Assembly (NCBI GenBank): GCA_023416585.1
Contig: JAEZHM010000023.1
Coordinates: 1-64,000, forward strand
Direction: 5' to 3'
DNA from: Bacillota bacterium
Lineage (GTDB): Bacteria; Bacillota; Clostridia; Christensenellales; Aristaeellaceae
Length of the DNA stretch: 64,000 bases
Shown here: positions 43,377-52,078 of the stretch, in pieces
Layout: the number at the start of each line of letters is the position of its first letter
How positions within the stretch are numbered: the first letter of the stretch is position 1
The notes under the pieces: generated by a model
What the model was told of the DNA's origin: nothing
Databases searched by the model: none
The model's input: only the letters and a program-made list of their open reading frames with translations
Translations under genes and position numbers: made by a program

Positions 43377-44642
43377 ATGGCGGACACAGAAAGAATGCTG
43401 ATTACCGGCGGTACTCCGCTGATGGGGGAAACCAGGGTAAGCGGCGGGAAAAACACATCGGTGGCGGTGATTCCTGCGATCTTACTCAGCAGCGAACCCT
43501 GTACCATCGAGAATCTGCCGGATATCGAGGATGTGAACGCCTTAATTGCCATCCTCCGTTCCTTGGGTGCCAAGGTCACGTATGAGCCCGGCAAGTTTAT
43601 GACGGTGGATCCCAGACCTGCGGAGGGGATTCACGTTTCCTACCAGCACACGCAGCGGCTTCGTGCCAGCTATTACCTGCTGGGAGCGCTCCTGGGCCGC
43701 CACCATAAGGCGGAGGTGGCCTATCCCGGCGGATGCGATCTGGGCAGCCGGCCCATCGATCAGCATTTGAAGGGGCTTAGCGCCCTGGGTGCGGAAATTG
43801 AGGAACGGGGCGGCATGGTATACGCCCAGTGCCAGAAATTAAGCGGCGCCGACGTGTTCTTTGATCTTGTAACGGTGGGCGCGACCATCAATATCATGCT
43901 CGCCGCCGTAAAGGCCACCGGCACAACACTCATTTACAATGCGGCAAAAGAACCGCATATTGTAGATTTGGCAAACTTTTTAAACAGCATGGGCGCCAAC
44001 ATCAAGGGCGCCGGCACGGATATCATCCGCGTCCGGGGTGTGGAAAAACTTCACGGATGCACTTATACCGTGATTCCTGATCAGATTGAAACAGGCACGC
44101 TGATGATCGCTGCCGCCGCCACACGTGGCGACGTGGTGATCAGGGGCTGTATTCCCACCCATATGGAAGCTCTTTCCGCAAAACTGATGGAGATGGGCGT
44201 ACGTGTCACCGATAGTGACGATGCCATCAGGGTGCGCACCATCAGCCCCCATCGCGCGGTGAATTTCAAAACGCAGGTGTATCCCGGCTTTCCCACAGAC
44301 CTGCAGCAGCCCATGTCCACGCTGCTCACAACTGCCCACGGCACCAGCGTCGTGACGGAAACGATCTATGAGCAGCGCTTTAAGCATTTGGATGAAATAA
44401 GGCGCATGGGCGCCCGGGTGCGCGTAGTGGACCGTACGGCGCTGATCGAGGGAGTCCCTCAGCTGTTTGGCGCGCCGGTAGTTGCCACCGACCTTCGGGC
44501 CGGCGCGGCGCTGGTGGTGGCTGGGCTGATGGCAAAAGGCATTACGGAGATTTACGAACCCGGTCATATTGACCGTGGGTATGAGCATATTGAGCAAAAG
44601 CTGTGTGCCCTTGGGGCCGATATCCGCCGGGACAAGATATAG
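43377..44642 (+). CDS. murA: UDP-N-acetylglucosamine 1-carboxyvinyltransferase
   Basis: First committed step of peptidoglycan synthesis: transfers enolpyruvate from PEP to UDP-GlcNAc. 421 residues, normal length, EPSP-synthase fold. It has the active-site GGKNTSV (about 23-29, Lys-Asn pair), the catalytic Cys in PGGCDLGSRP (about 118), which is the fosfomycin-reactive residue, and the QPMSTLLT region. Only the ATG at 43377 is possible because a stop lies four codons upstream, so the strong AAGGAGGTGA is 20 bases away, bridged by a small hairpin. Whether this is the sole MurA or the second (MurZ-like) copy cannot be told. Confidence 0.95.
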   Translation: MADTERMLITGGTPLMGETRVSGGKNTSVAVIPAILLSSEPCTIENLPDIEDVNALIAILRSLGAKVTYEPGKFMTVDPRPAEGIHVSYQHTQRLRASYYLLGALLGRHHKAEVAYPGGCDLGSRPIDQHLKGLSALGAEIEERGGMVYAQCQKLSGADVFFDLVTVGATINIMLAAVKATGTTLIYNAAKEPHIVDLANFLNSMGANIKGAGTDIIRVRGVEKLHGCTYTVIPDQIETGTLMIAAAATRGDVVIRGCIPTHMEALSAKLMEMGVRVTDSDDAIRVRTISPHRAVNFKTQVYPGFPTDLQQPMSTLLTTAHGTSVVTETIYEQRFKHLDEIRRMGARVRVVDRTALIEGVPQLFGAPVVATDLRAGAALVVAGLMAKGITEIYEPGHIDRGYEHIEQKLCALGADIRRDKI

Positions 44643-44692
44643 CGTTCCGGAGGGCTGTAGGGAGGTGACGGCTTACGACAAGCGCCTTTGAA

Positions 44693-45193
44693 TTGCTGGG
44701 CTTGAAAAGCGATGCGGATGCCCAGCAGGTGCGCTCTGCTTACCGCGCAAAAGTCAAAAGCTGCCACCCCGACCAGTTTACCGACCAGGAGGAGCAAAAA
44801 AAAGCCCAGGATCAGCTGATCGCGCTGAACCTGGCATATGAAGAAGCGTTAAGGCTTGCCTCGGAAAAAAGGGTGGGGTTCAACCTTATCTCCCAGGAAG
44901 AGGCCAAGCGCTACGCCATCAAGCTGATGGAGCAGGGCAACCTGGAAAGCGCCCTTCGGCAATTGTGCCGTGCGGAATCGAAGGATGGCGACTGGTTCTA
45001 TCTCCAAGGCCAGATTTTAATGGGCATGCGACAGTATGAAACGGCCCACCAAAGCTACCGGGAAGCGGTGAGAAGGGAGCCGGACAATCTCAGGTTTCGC
45101 CAGGGTGCCTTGGATGCGGCGCTGGCCATCAAACGCCACAAACTTTTGCATTACCGGGTGGCGGGCTGGATCAAGGATTTGCTGAACAAATGA
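44693..45193 (+). CDS. J-domain protein with TPR-like C-terminus
   Basis: Probable DnaK co-chaperone. A J domain occupies the first 60 residues, with the HPD motif in CHPDQF near residue 25; a TPR-like helical region follows (about 80-150, LMEQGNLESALRQLCRAESK and MGMRQYETAHQSYREAVRRE). The TTG at 44693 falls inside the first J-domain helix: the in-frame codons before it read TTSAFE, matching the usual Y/F-E-L-L-G start. The only in-frame codon at good distance (9 bases) from GGAGG is an ACG at 44675. The true start is therefore uncertain. It follows murA by 50 bases and is likely co-transcribed. Confidence 0.82.
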   Translation: MLGLKSDADAQQVRSAYRAKVKSCHPDQFTDQEEQKKAQDQLIALNLAYEEALRLASEKRVGFNLISQEEAKRYAIKLMEQGNLESALRQLCRAESKDGDWFYLQGQILMGMRQYETAHQSYREAVRREPDNLRFRQGALDAALAIKRHKLLHYRVAGWIKDLLNK

Positions 45194-45195
45194 TG

Positions 45196-45229
45196 AAGGC
45201 GTGTTTTTCAAAGGAAAGACATGCCTTTT
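45196..45229 (+). terminator. Terminator of the murA-J-domain operon
   Basis: AAGGCGTGT / ACATGCCTT pairs fully only on the plus strand (one G-U), followed by TTTTATATT. It lies between convergent genes. Confidence 0.55.
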
Positions 45230-45650
45230 ATATTGAAGGATTTTCTGCCTGGCTTTCCTTCCTGGCGCGCATCATCTGCGCAAAGGCGTCCCGCTCCTTT
45301 TGCAGTTCCTTAAGCAGGTCGCAAAAACGCCAGTCCCGGTTGTTGGGCGTAAGCACGGCTTTCAATATGGATGACCCAGCCCCGGAATCCCTTAAAAGGG
45401 TGAGTACCTCCCGCAGGCGCTGCTCGGAAAAGCCGCACAACACCATGGCGCTTTGAGGGAAGGATTCCAGCATCGGCGGGCAGATCTCCGCTTCATCCAG
45501 ACCGGCCAGTGCGCCCACACTCATGCCTGCCTCCTGCGGTTGTATTTCCTTGAGCGGAATATTCGCTTCCCGCAGTACGGCCTGCACCTTGTCGCCCTCC
45601 AAGCGGTAGGCGGAAAGACCGTATAACAATACCAGCTCGTTTGGTTCCAT
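45228..45650 (-). CDS. DUF3783 domain protein
   Basis: A 140-residue soluble protein. Residues about 55-115 match the DUF3783 pattern, including MVLCGFSEQRLREVLTLLRD and KAVLTPNNRDWRFCDLLKEL, with a charged helical C-terminus. Function unknown in the family. It lies 6 bases after gtrA and is the last gene of the four-gene minus-strand operon with the GT-C-like membrane protein, so a link to envelope glycans is possible but unproven. Confidence 0.82.
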   Translation of the reverse strand: MEPNELVLLYGLSAYRLEGDKVQAVLREANIPLKEIQPQEAGMSVGALAGLDEAEICPPMLESFPQSAMVLCGFSEQRLREVLTLLRDSGAGSSILKAVLTPNNRDWRFCDLLKELQKERDAFAQMMRARKESQAENPSI

Positions 45651-45656
45651 GGCGGC

Positions 45657-46133
45657 CTACGCTTTCTTTTTGAATATTACCAGTTTGCTTGCAACATAGT
45701 TGAAAATGATCACCAGTACGTTCATGATCAGCTTGGCGATAAATTCATTCATGGAGAATACCTGTATGAGCAAAGACAAACCTGCCAGGTCAAACAGCAG
45801 CAGGGAGAGCACCCGCGCGCCGAAGAAGGAAAGAACCTCCTGAATAAGCTCCCTGCGCGTAAGGTTCCGGCTCCTGAACACATACAGTTTATTGCCCACA
45901 TAGGCAAAGGACACAGCGGCGATCCATGCGATGACACTGGCTACGGAATACCAGTAAAGCGGTGTGCGGAACCAAAGTATATATTCTGCGAGAATACGTT
46001 TGGGCTGTACCGCAAGGATAAGCCCACCGTAGACCAGCAGGTTCACGATGGTGGTCAGCACGCCGAACACCAGGTACAGTATAATCTCCCGCCGGCGTTC
46101 CTTGTCATTGAACAAGGTTTTTATTTTTTCCAT
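45657..46133 (-). CDS. GtrA family membrane protein
   Basis: A 158-residue protein with four transmembrane helices: about 18-38 (IILYLVFGVLTTIVNLLVYG), 60-82, 98-118 and 125-145, ending in the positively charged VASKLVIFKKK. This is the GtrA/DPMS family, whose members help flip or place polyprenyl-linked sugars. The ATG at 46133 has GAGG 7 bases upstream; the longer reading frame to 46175 would overlap the preceding small gene. It fits the adjacent GT-C-like glycosyltransferase. Confidence 0.92.
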   Translation of the reverse strand: MEKIKTLFNDKERRREIILYLVFGVLTTIVNLLVYGGLILAVQPKRILAEYILWFRTPLYWYSVASVIAWIAAVSFAYVGNKLYVFRSRNLTRRELIQEVLSFFGARVLSLLLFDLAGLSLLIQVFSMNEFIAKLIMNVLVIIFNYVASKLVIFKKKA

Positions 46134-46143
46134 GATCTTGCCT

Positions 46144-46362
46144 CTATTCCGCTTCCCCTGTGTCGCCCCTGGCATAGCCTACCGACAGCAGGCTTACTAT
46201 GGGCAAGGTGTGGGGTTTTTTAAGTTTTACGGAGGTATAGGTAAACTCCTCTTGATTGAAACGAACGATGACGATATTTTGCTGCACTATTTGGCCGTCT
46301 ATGAGCAGTATGGCCTTGATGCGCCGGCCATGATCCATGGAGTAGCGCAGGAACTCATCCAT
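46144..46362 (-). CDS. Small conserved-looking protein in the GT-C/GtrA operon
   Basis: A 72-residue protein, not recognised. It reads MDEFLRYSMDHGRRIKAILL at the start, followed by a beta-strand-rich centre with alternating hydrophobic residues, as in a small beta-barrel. Support for a real gene: an ATG with AGAGGGG 6 bases upstream, a position 12 bases after the preceding stop and 10 bases before gtrA, and no overlap with either. No transmembrane segment. Function unknown. Confidence 0.65.
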   Translation of the reverse strand: MDEFLRYSMDHGRRIKAILLIDGQIVQQNIVIVRFNQEEFTYTSVKLKKPHTLPIVSLLSVGYARGDTGEAE

Positions 46363-46374
46363 GTTTTACCCCTC

Positions 46375-48339
46375 TCAGCCGGCTTGGCGGTACTTTTCCG
46401 GCACCATATAAATCGATATCTCCCCGTTATCGCTGGCATAACTTAGGGGAAACAACGTTTCCAGGCCCATGAAATCTATTTCAAGGTTATCGCGTTCGTA
46501 GCTGGAGATCATGATGTACTCCACCTTATATTTTTTGAGCACATCCAGGTTGTTTTCCGGGTTTTCGTAAAAGCGGATAATATCCTGTTTTCTTGTGGTG
46601 GTATCAAATCCGTGGAAGTACAGCCATAGGTCGGTCCCGCATATGATGGTGCGCCCGGCCAGGGAACTGACGGGGTTCAAGTGCTGCGCATACCCTGTGA
46701 GGAACACCGCATGAGGCGGTGTATCCGCCTCAATATAGGCGGCAGCGTCAATATCCTCCTTGGAGAAGGATTGATAGTCGCTGATTGTTTCCCGGGCAAG
46801 GGTCAGCCCGGCACTCAAAAATAGGAATACTGCGGCAAAGGCGGCCAGAAGGTAGCGCCCCCGAAGTCCCTTTAAACGGTCAAAGAGCGTTACGGCGTAA
46901 TCTGCCGCCAAGATGGCGCCGATCATGTACCATATATAAAACAGTTTGTTGTTGTCATATTCGTTGGGCTGGAAGCGGATGAACTCCGCTGCCAGAAAGA
47001 TTATGAATGCTCCGGCAGCCAAAAAGCGGTGCCGAGGGTTTTTCTCCATCAGCGCGCACAAAAGCAGGATCACGGGAATGCCGATGTTTTTCAGGTAGAA
47101 CCACAGGTAAAAATCGATCATTCCCTCGCCCTTTGGATTGTTAACCCAGTTAAACTGGAACCTTATAAAATTATCGCTGCCGGAGGCCTGTTTGAATGTC
47201 CAGGTAAATAGCTGCGGCGCGGCCAGCAATACCGCAATAACCCCGTATATGAGCCATGGCAGAAAGCTTCTCTTCTCTTCATTCTTTGGCGTATGTAAAA
47301 GCGTGTAGAGTAAAAACCCTCCGCTCATCAGCCCCAGCGCCAGGAAGGAATGGGTGTGGATGAGGGGAAGCCCACCGGCCCATACACCCAGCAATACCAG
47401 ATGGCGGATGTTTCCCGCACTTTCCCGTTTGGATGGGGCAAAAGCGGTAAACAATAGATAAATGCAGGGCAGCACCATGGTCCAGCCGCCAAGAATTGTG
47501 CGCTGGGGGATCATAAGGTCGGCGATCACATTGCTCCAGCGCAGGTTGTAGGGGTCGGGATAGTTGGTAGGCGTCTTGTAATAGCCGTCCATCACCTCGT
47601 GCAGCCGCTCTTGCCAATCGGGAGCCGCCCGGTCAAAAGTGTACAAAAAGCCCAGCCCGCCGTTCAAAAAGAAAAGAAGCGATGCCAGGATCACGGCACG
47701 GCGGCTGCCTGCCATCTCCCGGGCTACAAGCAGATATCCCGCAAAGCACAACGCCATCATCAGCGTGCCGGGTACGACCAGGGATAATTGCAGGGAAAAG
47801 CCAAACATGTACAGCGTGGTGGAGAGGCTGTCCATCAGGAAGGGATAAGATAGCAGCTCCCCTGGAAGAATGCTGTAATCCGGGGGAAAGGAAGCGTCGC
47901 GGAGGCTGGTGAGGATGGCCGTATGCAGCGGAAGATCGCCGTAGGTGCTTTGGCCTACATGATAGCTTCCGTCCGCGGCCGGGCGCAGATTGTGGGTGTA
48001 TTGCAGATAGCCGCCAAGTATGGTAAGCGGTAACGCCACAAACAGAAGAATTTTGAGAAATGAGGCTTCTTCCTCGTCCCATCTTTTCAGGGGACGCTTT
48101 TTATCGCGAAGGAAATAGGAACCGGCCGTAAGAAGGACCAAAGGGGCCAGCGCCACATAATGGCCTGTCCTGCTGAACTTCAAAAAAAAGGCCATGATAG
48201 CCGGCAGCCACATGAGCAGGAACAGCCCCAGGGAAAGCCCCAGCCACCAGCGGGTAAGGGGTTTGTGGGAGGGCAGCAGGAAGCGGACGATGACCATACC
48301 GCAGAGAAGGTATAACAATAAAAATGCCGCGGCAGCCAT
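46375..48339 (-). CDS. Polytopic membrane protein, GT-C glycosyltransferase-like
   Basis: A 654-residue membrane protein with around 11-13 hydrophobic helices and a soluble C-terminal region. An Asp-bearing loop after the second/third helix (GQSTYGDLPLHT, about 130-141) occupies the place of the catalytic acidic motif of GT-C enzymes, which use polyprenyl-phosphate sugars. The C-terminal domain (about 530-650) includes TPPHAVFLTGYAQHLNPVSS and IICGTDLWLYFHGF, as in large bacterial dolichyl-mannosyl-type families. First gene of an operon with a small protein, GtrA and DUF3783. Strong GGGAGGTGAT ribosome site. Acceptor and donor unknown. Confidence 0.82.
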   Translation of the reverse strand: MAAAAFLLLYLLCGMVIVRFLLPSHKPLTRWWLGLSLGLFLLMWLPAIMAFFLKFSRTGHYVALAPLVLLTAGSYFLRDKKRPLKRWDEEEASFLKILLFVALPLTILGGYLQYTHNLRPAADGSYHVGQSTYGDLPLHTAILTSLRDASFPPDYSILPGELLSYPFLMDSLSTTLYMFGFSLQLSLVVPGTLMMALCFAGYLLVAREMAGSRRAVILASLLFFLNGGLGFLYTFDRAAPDWQERLHEVMDGYYKTPTNYPDPYNLRWSNVIADLMIPQRTILGGWTMVLPCIYLLFTAFAPSKRESAGNIRHLVLLGVWAGGLPLIHTHSFLALGLMSGGFLLYTLLHTPKNEEKRSFLPWLIYGVIAVLLAAPQLFTWTFKQASGSDNFIRFQFNWVNNPKGEGMIDFYLWFYLKNIGIPVILLLCALMEKNPRHRFLAAGAFIIFLAAEFIRFQPNEYDNNKLFYIWYMIGAILAADYAVTLFDRLKGLRGRYLLAAFAAVFLFLSAGLTLARETISDYQSFSKEDIDAAAYIEADTPPHAVFLTGYAQHLNPVSSLAGRTIICGTDLWLYFHGFDTTTRKQDIIRFYENPENNLDVLKKYKVEYIMISSYERDNLEIDFMGLETLFPLSYASDNGEISIYMVPEKYRQAG

Positions 48340-48530
48340 TACATCACCTCCCTATAATTATTAACTATGGTTTTACACCTTCAGTCGCCGCGGCGACAGA
48401 CATCCCGTCTGGCTCAATCGTCGCACTACTCACTGCGTTCGCATTGCTCGTTTCGCCAGCCTCCTCCGCACCGCCAACTTCCGCCACTGGCAAGGCGGTG
48501 TGAAGGAGCCTGAAGAGGGAGCCGTTTGGA

Positions 48531-48656
48531 AAGCCTTCCCCTTGAGGGGAAGGTGGCGCCGCAGCGCCGGATGAGGTGACCGGCACTATCGTCTATACAG
48601 CCATTTCCACCTCATCAGTCTCCTTTGTCGACAGCTTCCCCTCAAGGGGAAGCCTT
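48531..48656. repeat. Palindromic ~125-bp dispersed repeat, copy 1
   Basis: Starts AAGCCTTCCCCTTGAGGGG and ends with the near-complement CCCCTCAAGGGGAAGCCT. Inside are GGTGGCGC, GATGAGGTG and, on the other arm, CACCTCATCAGTC. It matches 58091-58215 over most of its length, differing mainly in the 35-bp centre. Confidence 0.85.
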
Positions 48657-48742
48657 GGCTTGTCCTTCATATACCCTATTTACATGTTGATCTCTGCAAA
48701 TATCTGCTTATTTTCCCCATTATGAAGTGTTTGAGTGAGGTT

Positions 48743-48775
48743 GCGGGGAGAATTTTTTCAAAAAGTTCTCCCCGC
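48743..48775 (-). terminator. Hairpin after the M42 aminopeptidase operon
   Basis: A 10-bp GC-rich stem GCGGGGAGAA / TTCTCCCCGC is extended by A/T pairs in the loop. It lacks a T run on either side, so its terminator role is uncertain. Confidence 0.5.
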
Positions 48776-48784
48776 ATACTCTAA

Positions 48785-49777
48785 CTAAAACTTCATGTTT
48801 ACGAACTCCGCAAGCACCTTCAGCGCGCCGTCCATGTCGCGCATATCAATGGTTTCGCAGGCGGTATGGACATAGCGGCAGGGGATGGAAACGGTGCCCA
48901 CGGGAAGCCCGCCCCTGGCCTGCTGCATGGCGCCGGCATCGGTGCCGCCAAAGGGCAGCACTTCCCGCTGGGCGCTTACGCCGGCCTTTTGTGCGGCTAA
49001 AAAGAGGGCATCGCGAACCACGGGACTGGAGATGCTGGCGCGGTCCATGATCTTCACGGCGGGGCCCTGGCCCAGCTTCAATGCGGGAATCTTCGTCTCG
49101 GGGGTATCGCCCCACAGCGTCACATCCAGGGCAACGCCAAGATCGGGTTCCTTTGCAAATGCGGCCGTGTGGGCGCCGCGGCAGCCTACCTCCTCCTGGG
49201 TGGAGAAGACGGCGATCATGGTGTTATTGGTATCCTTGACTGTCTGCAATAGGGATACCAGCAGCGCGCAGGCGCAGCGGTCATCCATGGCGGGGGCGGA
49301 CACACGGTTCTTGCCCAGGCGGAACGCTTCGCCATTGTAGACGGCCGCATCGCCGATGTTCACCATTTTGATGGCTTCCTCCCGGCTTTCGGCGCCGATA
49401 TCAATGAACAGGTGTTTCATGGCCTGGGTCTCGCCTTCGGGCACGGGCTGGCTGACAAGCACGCCCTGTACGCCATTGGCGAAGGATACGCGCCGGGCAA
49501 GCGATACGTGAATGTTGATGCCGCCAAGGGGCATGACGCGCAGGAAGCCTTCTTTTTCGATATCGGTCACCACAAAGCCGATGTGGTCCATGTGGGCGCT
49601 GATCATGATGCGCTTTCCGCCGGGCTTTCCCTCTTTGACGGCGATCAGGTTGCCCATCACGTCCGTCTCGAAGGAATTCACATAAGGCTTGATCAGGGGC
49701 TTTATCGCGTCCGCCACGGTATGTTCCGCGCCGGTGGGGCCTACGGGGGCCAGGAGCGTTTTCAAAATTTCAAACAT
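48785..49777 (-). CDS. M42 family metallopeptidase (glutamyl aminopeptidase type), third of three tandem copies
   Basis: Cytosolic zinc/cobalt aminopeptidase that assembles into dodecameric TET shells in known members. 330 residues. Metal and catalytic motifs: SAHMDHIGFVV (about 58-68), MDDRCACALLV (about 170-180), the general-base pair in STQEEVGCRGAH (about 203-214), ALDVTLWGD and the terminal CRYVHTACETIDM. ATG with AGGAG about 9 bases upstream, 21 bases after the stop of the middle copy. It forms an operon with two paralogues and may make mixed complexes that trim different peptides. Confidence 0.94.
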   Translation of the reverse strand: MFEILKTLLAPVGPTGAEHTVADAIKPLIKPYVNSFETDVMGNLIAVKEGKPGGKRIMISAHMDHIGFVVTDIEKEGFLRVMPLGGINIHVSLARRVSFANGVQGVLVSQPVPEGETQAMKHLFIDIGAESREEAIKMVNIGDAAVYNGEAFRLGKNRVSAPAMDDRCACALLVSLLQTVKDTNNTMIAVFSTQEEVGCRGAHTAAFAKEPDLGVALDVTLWGDTPETKIPALKLGQGPAVKIMDRASISSPVVRDALFLAAQKAGVSAQREVLPFGGTDAGAMQQARGGLPVGTVSIPCRYVHTACETIDMRDMDGALKVLAEFVNMKF

Positions 49778-49798
49778 ACGTATTCTCTCCTTTGCGCA

Positions 49799-50812
49799 TC
49801 ACACAGTGGGATGCTTCAAAAAGTCATGTGCCAGCCGGTACTGGGCATCTACGTCGCTTTCCTTCACCACTGAGGAAGGGCTATGAATGTAGCGGCAGGG
49901 CACGCTCAATACACAGGTGGCTACGCCGGCCCGGGATTTGTGAATGGCGCCGCTGTCATTGCCCCCGGAAACGCTGCGCTTTAACTGATGGGGGATCTTG
50001 TTTTCCCTGGCGGTGCGCAATATAGCCTCATACAGCGGCCGGTTTACCAGAGATGCATTGTCCATGAAGCTGACGGCTACGCCGTCCCCTGCGCGGCACA
50101 CCTGCATGGTTTCCTTAACGTCGCCCATATCGTTGCAAGTGGTGCCTTCCAGCACCAGCGCCATGTCCGGGGCAGCCGAAAATGCTCCGCCTGCGGCGCC
50201 GCGGCAGCCCACCTCTTCCTCAGAGGTGAAGAGGCAGGTAACATCGCCTGGATACGTATCCTCCAGCACTTTTAAAAGGCTCAGGCAGCCCACGCGGTCG
50301 TCCAGCGCCTTGGCGCAGAGGAAGCCGTCGCCAAAGGGGGTATAGGGCGTATCGAATGTTACATAGCTGCCCTGGGGGCATTCCGACAGCGCCTCATCCT
50401 TATTCTTTGCGCCGATGTCCACATAGATGCTGTCGTACTGCAGAACTTTCTTACGGTCATCCGGCGACTGCAAATGGATGGCCATGGCTCCGATAACGCC
50501 GGGAACGGCCTTGTCCCCCACCAGTACACGCTTGCTGATGACCACCCTGGGGTCCACGCCGCCTACCGGCTGGATGCGCAAAAGCCCCTCCTCGGTGGCG
50601 GAGGTGACAATGAAGCCTACCTCGTCCATATGTGCGGCCAGCAGGATGTGGGGCATATTTTGATCCGTGCCTTTTTTGAAGGCCGCCACATTGCCCATGC
50701 GGTCGATGGTCACAGAATCGCAATACGGACGGCAGGCCTCCATCAGCGCTTTGCGGATCTCCTGCTCATGGCCGCTTACGCCGCGAATCAGGCAAAGTTC
50801 TTTCAAATCCAT
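49799..50812 (-). CDS. M42 family metallopeptidase, second of three tandem copies
   Basis: 337 residues with AAHMDEVGFIVTSA (about 58-71), LDDRVGCLSLL (about 174), FTSEEEVGCRGAAGG (about 199-213), the SGGNDSGAIHKSRAG segment near 285 and CRYIHSPSSVV (about 308). All M42 metal ligands are present. Its start overlaps the upstream paralogue's end by 10 bp. Different flanking residues (EEE rather than QEE in the base motif, SGGNDSG rather than FGGTDAG) suggest a different substrate range from its neighbours. Confidence 0.94.
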   Translation of the reverse strand: MDLKELCLIRGVSGHEQEIRKALMEACRPYCDSVTIDRMGNVAAFKKGTDQNMPHILLAAHMDEVGFIVTSATEEGLLRIQPVGGVDPRVVISKRVLVGDKAVPGVIGAMAIHLQSPDDRKKVLQYDSIYVDIGAKNKDEALSECPQGSYVTFDTPYTPFGDGFLCAKALDDRVGCLSLLKVLEDTYPGDVTCLFTSEEEVGCRGAAGGAFSAAPDMALVLEGTTCNDMGDVKETMQVCRAGDGVAVSFMDNASLVNRPLYEAILRTARENKIPHQLKRSVSGGNDSGAIHKSRAGVATCVLSVPCRYIHSPSSVVKESDVDAQYRLAHDFLKHPTV

Positions 50813-51840
50813 AGGTCATCCTCCCAGCCGGCGGTAAGCTCCGCAAGGAAATGGCTTAGAAGCCGTCCGCCTTCCGATAGTACGCCAAGGTCAATGGTTT
50901 CCACGGTGGTATGCATGTACTTGAGCGGCAGCTCCAGCAAAATGGAAGGCACGCCGGAACGGCTGATTTGAAGCTCGTCGCAGTCGGTGGAGGTGCTTCT
51001 GGCATCCACTTCTGTCTGCAGGTTCACGTTATGCTTTTTCGCTGTATCCAACAGCCGCTTTACAAGCTTGGGCTGCAAATAGGGGCCAATCGCCGTGACC
51101 ATGCTGCCCAGGTCACTGGTGGTATCCGGGCGGCTGCCGGGAATGGTGGCATGGCATACATCCAGGGCGATGGCCAGATCTGGTTCAAGATTAAAAGCTG
51201 CTGCCCTGGCGCCCCGGCTGCCTACCTCCTCCTGGGTGGTGGCCACAAAGTACACATCGGCATCGTGCTGCATTTTCTTGAGCTTTTCCGCCGCTGCCAG
51301 CATGATGCCGACGCAAGCCCTGTCATCCATGGTCTTGCAGGCGAAACGGTTGTTTTTAAGCTTCGTGGCGGGGGTGTTGAATGTGATGTGGTCGCCAATC
51401 TGCACCAATTCCCGCACCTTTTCCGGTGGCAGACCTACATCCACAAACAGGTCTTCCCGAAGGTAATTCTTTTTTTGTTCCTCGTTGGTAAGCAAATGCG
51501 GCGGCTTTGCCCCAATGGTTCCGAACAGCTTCTCTTTTCCGTAGACCCATACCTGGCCGCCTGGCAGGATACGGGGGTCCACGCCGCCTACATTACCCAT
51601 ACGGATGCAGCCGTCGTCCTCGATTTTTACAACCATCAGGCCGATTTCATCCATATGGGCAGCCAGCATCACCTTGGGGCCCAAGCCCTTTTTATGGGCG
51701 ATGACGTTGTACATGCAGTCGATAGACACCTCGTCGCAATAAGGCTCGAACTGCTTTTTCACATATTCCGCCACCGCCTGTTCGTTGCCGGAAAGGCCGG
51801 GCAGCGCCGATACCTCGGCAAGGAAGGCCTCGATTTCCAT
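50803..51840 (-). CDS. M42 family metallopeptidase, first of three tandem copies
   Basis: 345 residues with AAHMDEIGLMVVKI (about 59-72), MDDRACVGIMLAAA (about 175), TTQEEVGSRGARAA (about 203-216), ALDVCHATIPG and the terminal KYMHTTVETIDLG. First gene of the three-gene aminopeptidase operon on the minus strand; GGAGG lies about 7 bases upstream of its ATG. The active site is complete. The gap to the divergent SNF2 gene (51841-52078) presumably holds both promoters but no clear boxes were seen. Confidence 0.94.
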   Translation of the reverse strand: MEIEAFLAEVSALPGLSGNEQAVAEYVKKQFEPYCDEVSIDCMYNVIAHKKGLGPKVMLAAHMDEIGLMVVKIEDDGCIRMGNVGGVDPRILPGGQVWVYGKEKLFGTIGAKPPHLLTNEEQKKNYLREDLFVDVGLPPEKVRELVQIGDHITFNTPATKLKNNRFACKTMDDRACVGIMLAAAEKLKKMQHDADVYFVATTQEEVGSRGARAAAFNLEPDLAIALDVCHATIPGSRPDTTSDLGSMVTAIGPYLQPKLVKRLLDTAKKHNVNLQTEVDARSTSTDCDELQISRSGVPSILLELPLKYMHTTVETIDLGVLSEGGRLLSHFLAELTAGWEDDLWI

Positions 51841-52078
51841 GGGATTCCTCCTTTGATCATCGCGCCGGCCGGGCGCGGATGGTCATAGTATAGCATGATG
51901 CGGTGATTTTCTCAAATATATCCATACTGAATCAAGGCATGCTTTTCAAAGAAGGAACTCAAAATGAAAAGGTGCTGTTTTTGCGGCAGGAATACACCCT
52001 TTGCGGAAAGAATAGAATAAGGATACCGCGTTTTTTGACCGTCTATTATTTTGCAATTGTCTGGAGCGTGAGAGCGTA

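Larger units (their letters stand above)
48340..48784. repeat. Repeat-rich intergenic region
   Basis: No gene is seen. It contains a block at 48413-48473 resembling the reverse complement of 9392-9447, a palindromic repeat at 48531-48656, and a terminator-like hairpin at 48743-48775. Confidence 0.6.

Noticed and set aside
48360..48780. CRISPR-like repeat array
   Set aside because: The repeats are palindromic and few, with no regular spacer unit and no cas genes in the window.
50911..51888. 325-residue plus-strand open frame
   Set aside because: Antisense to the first M42 aminopeptidase.
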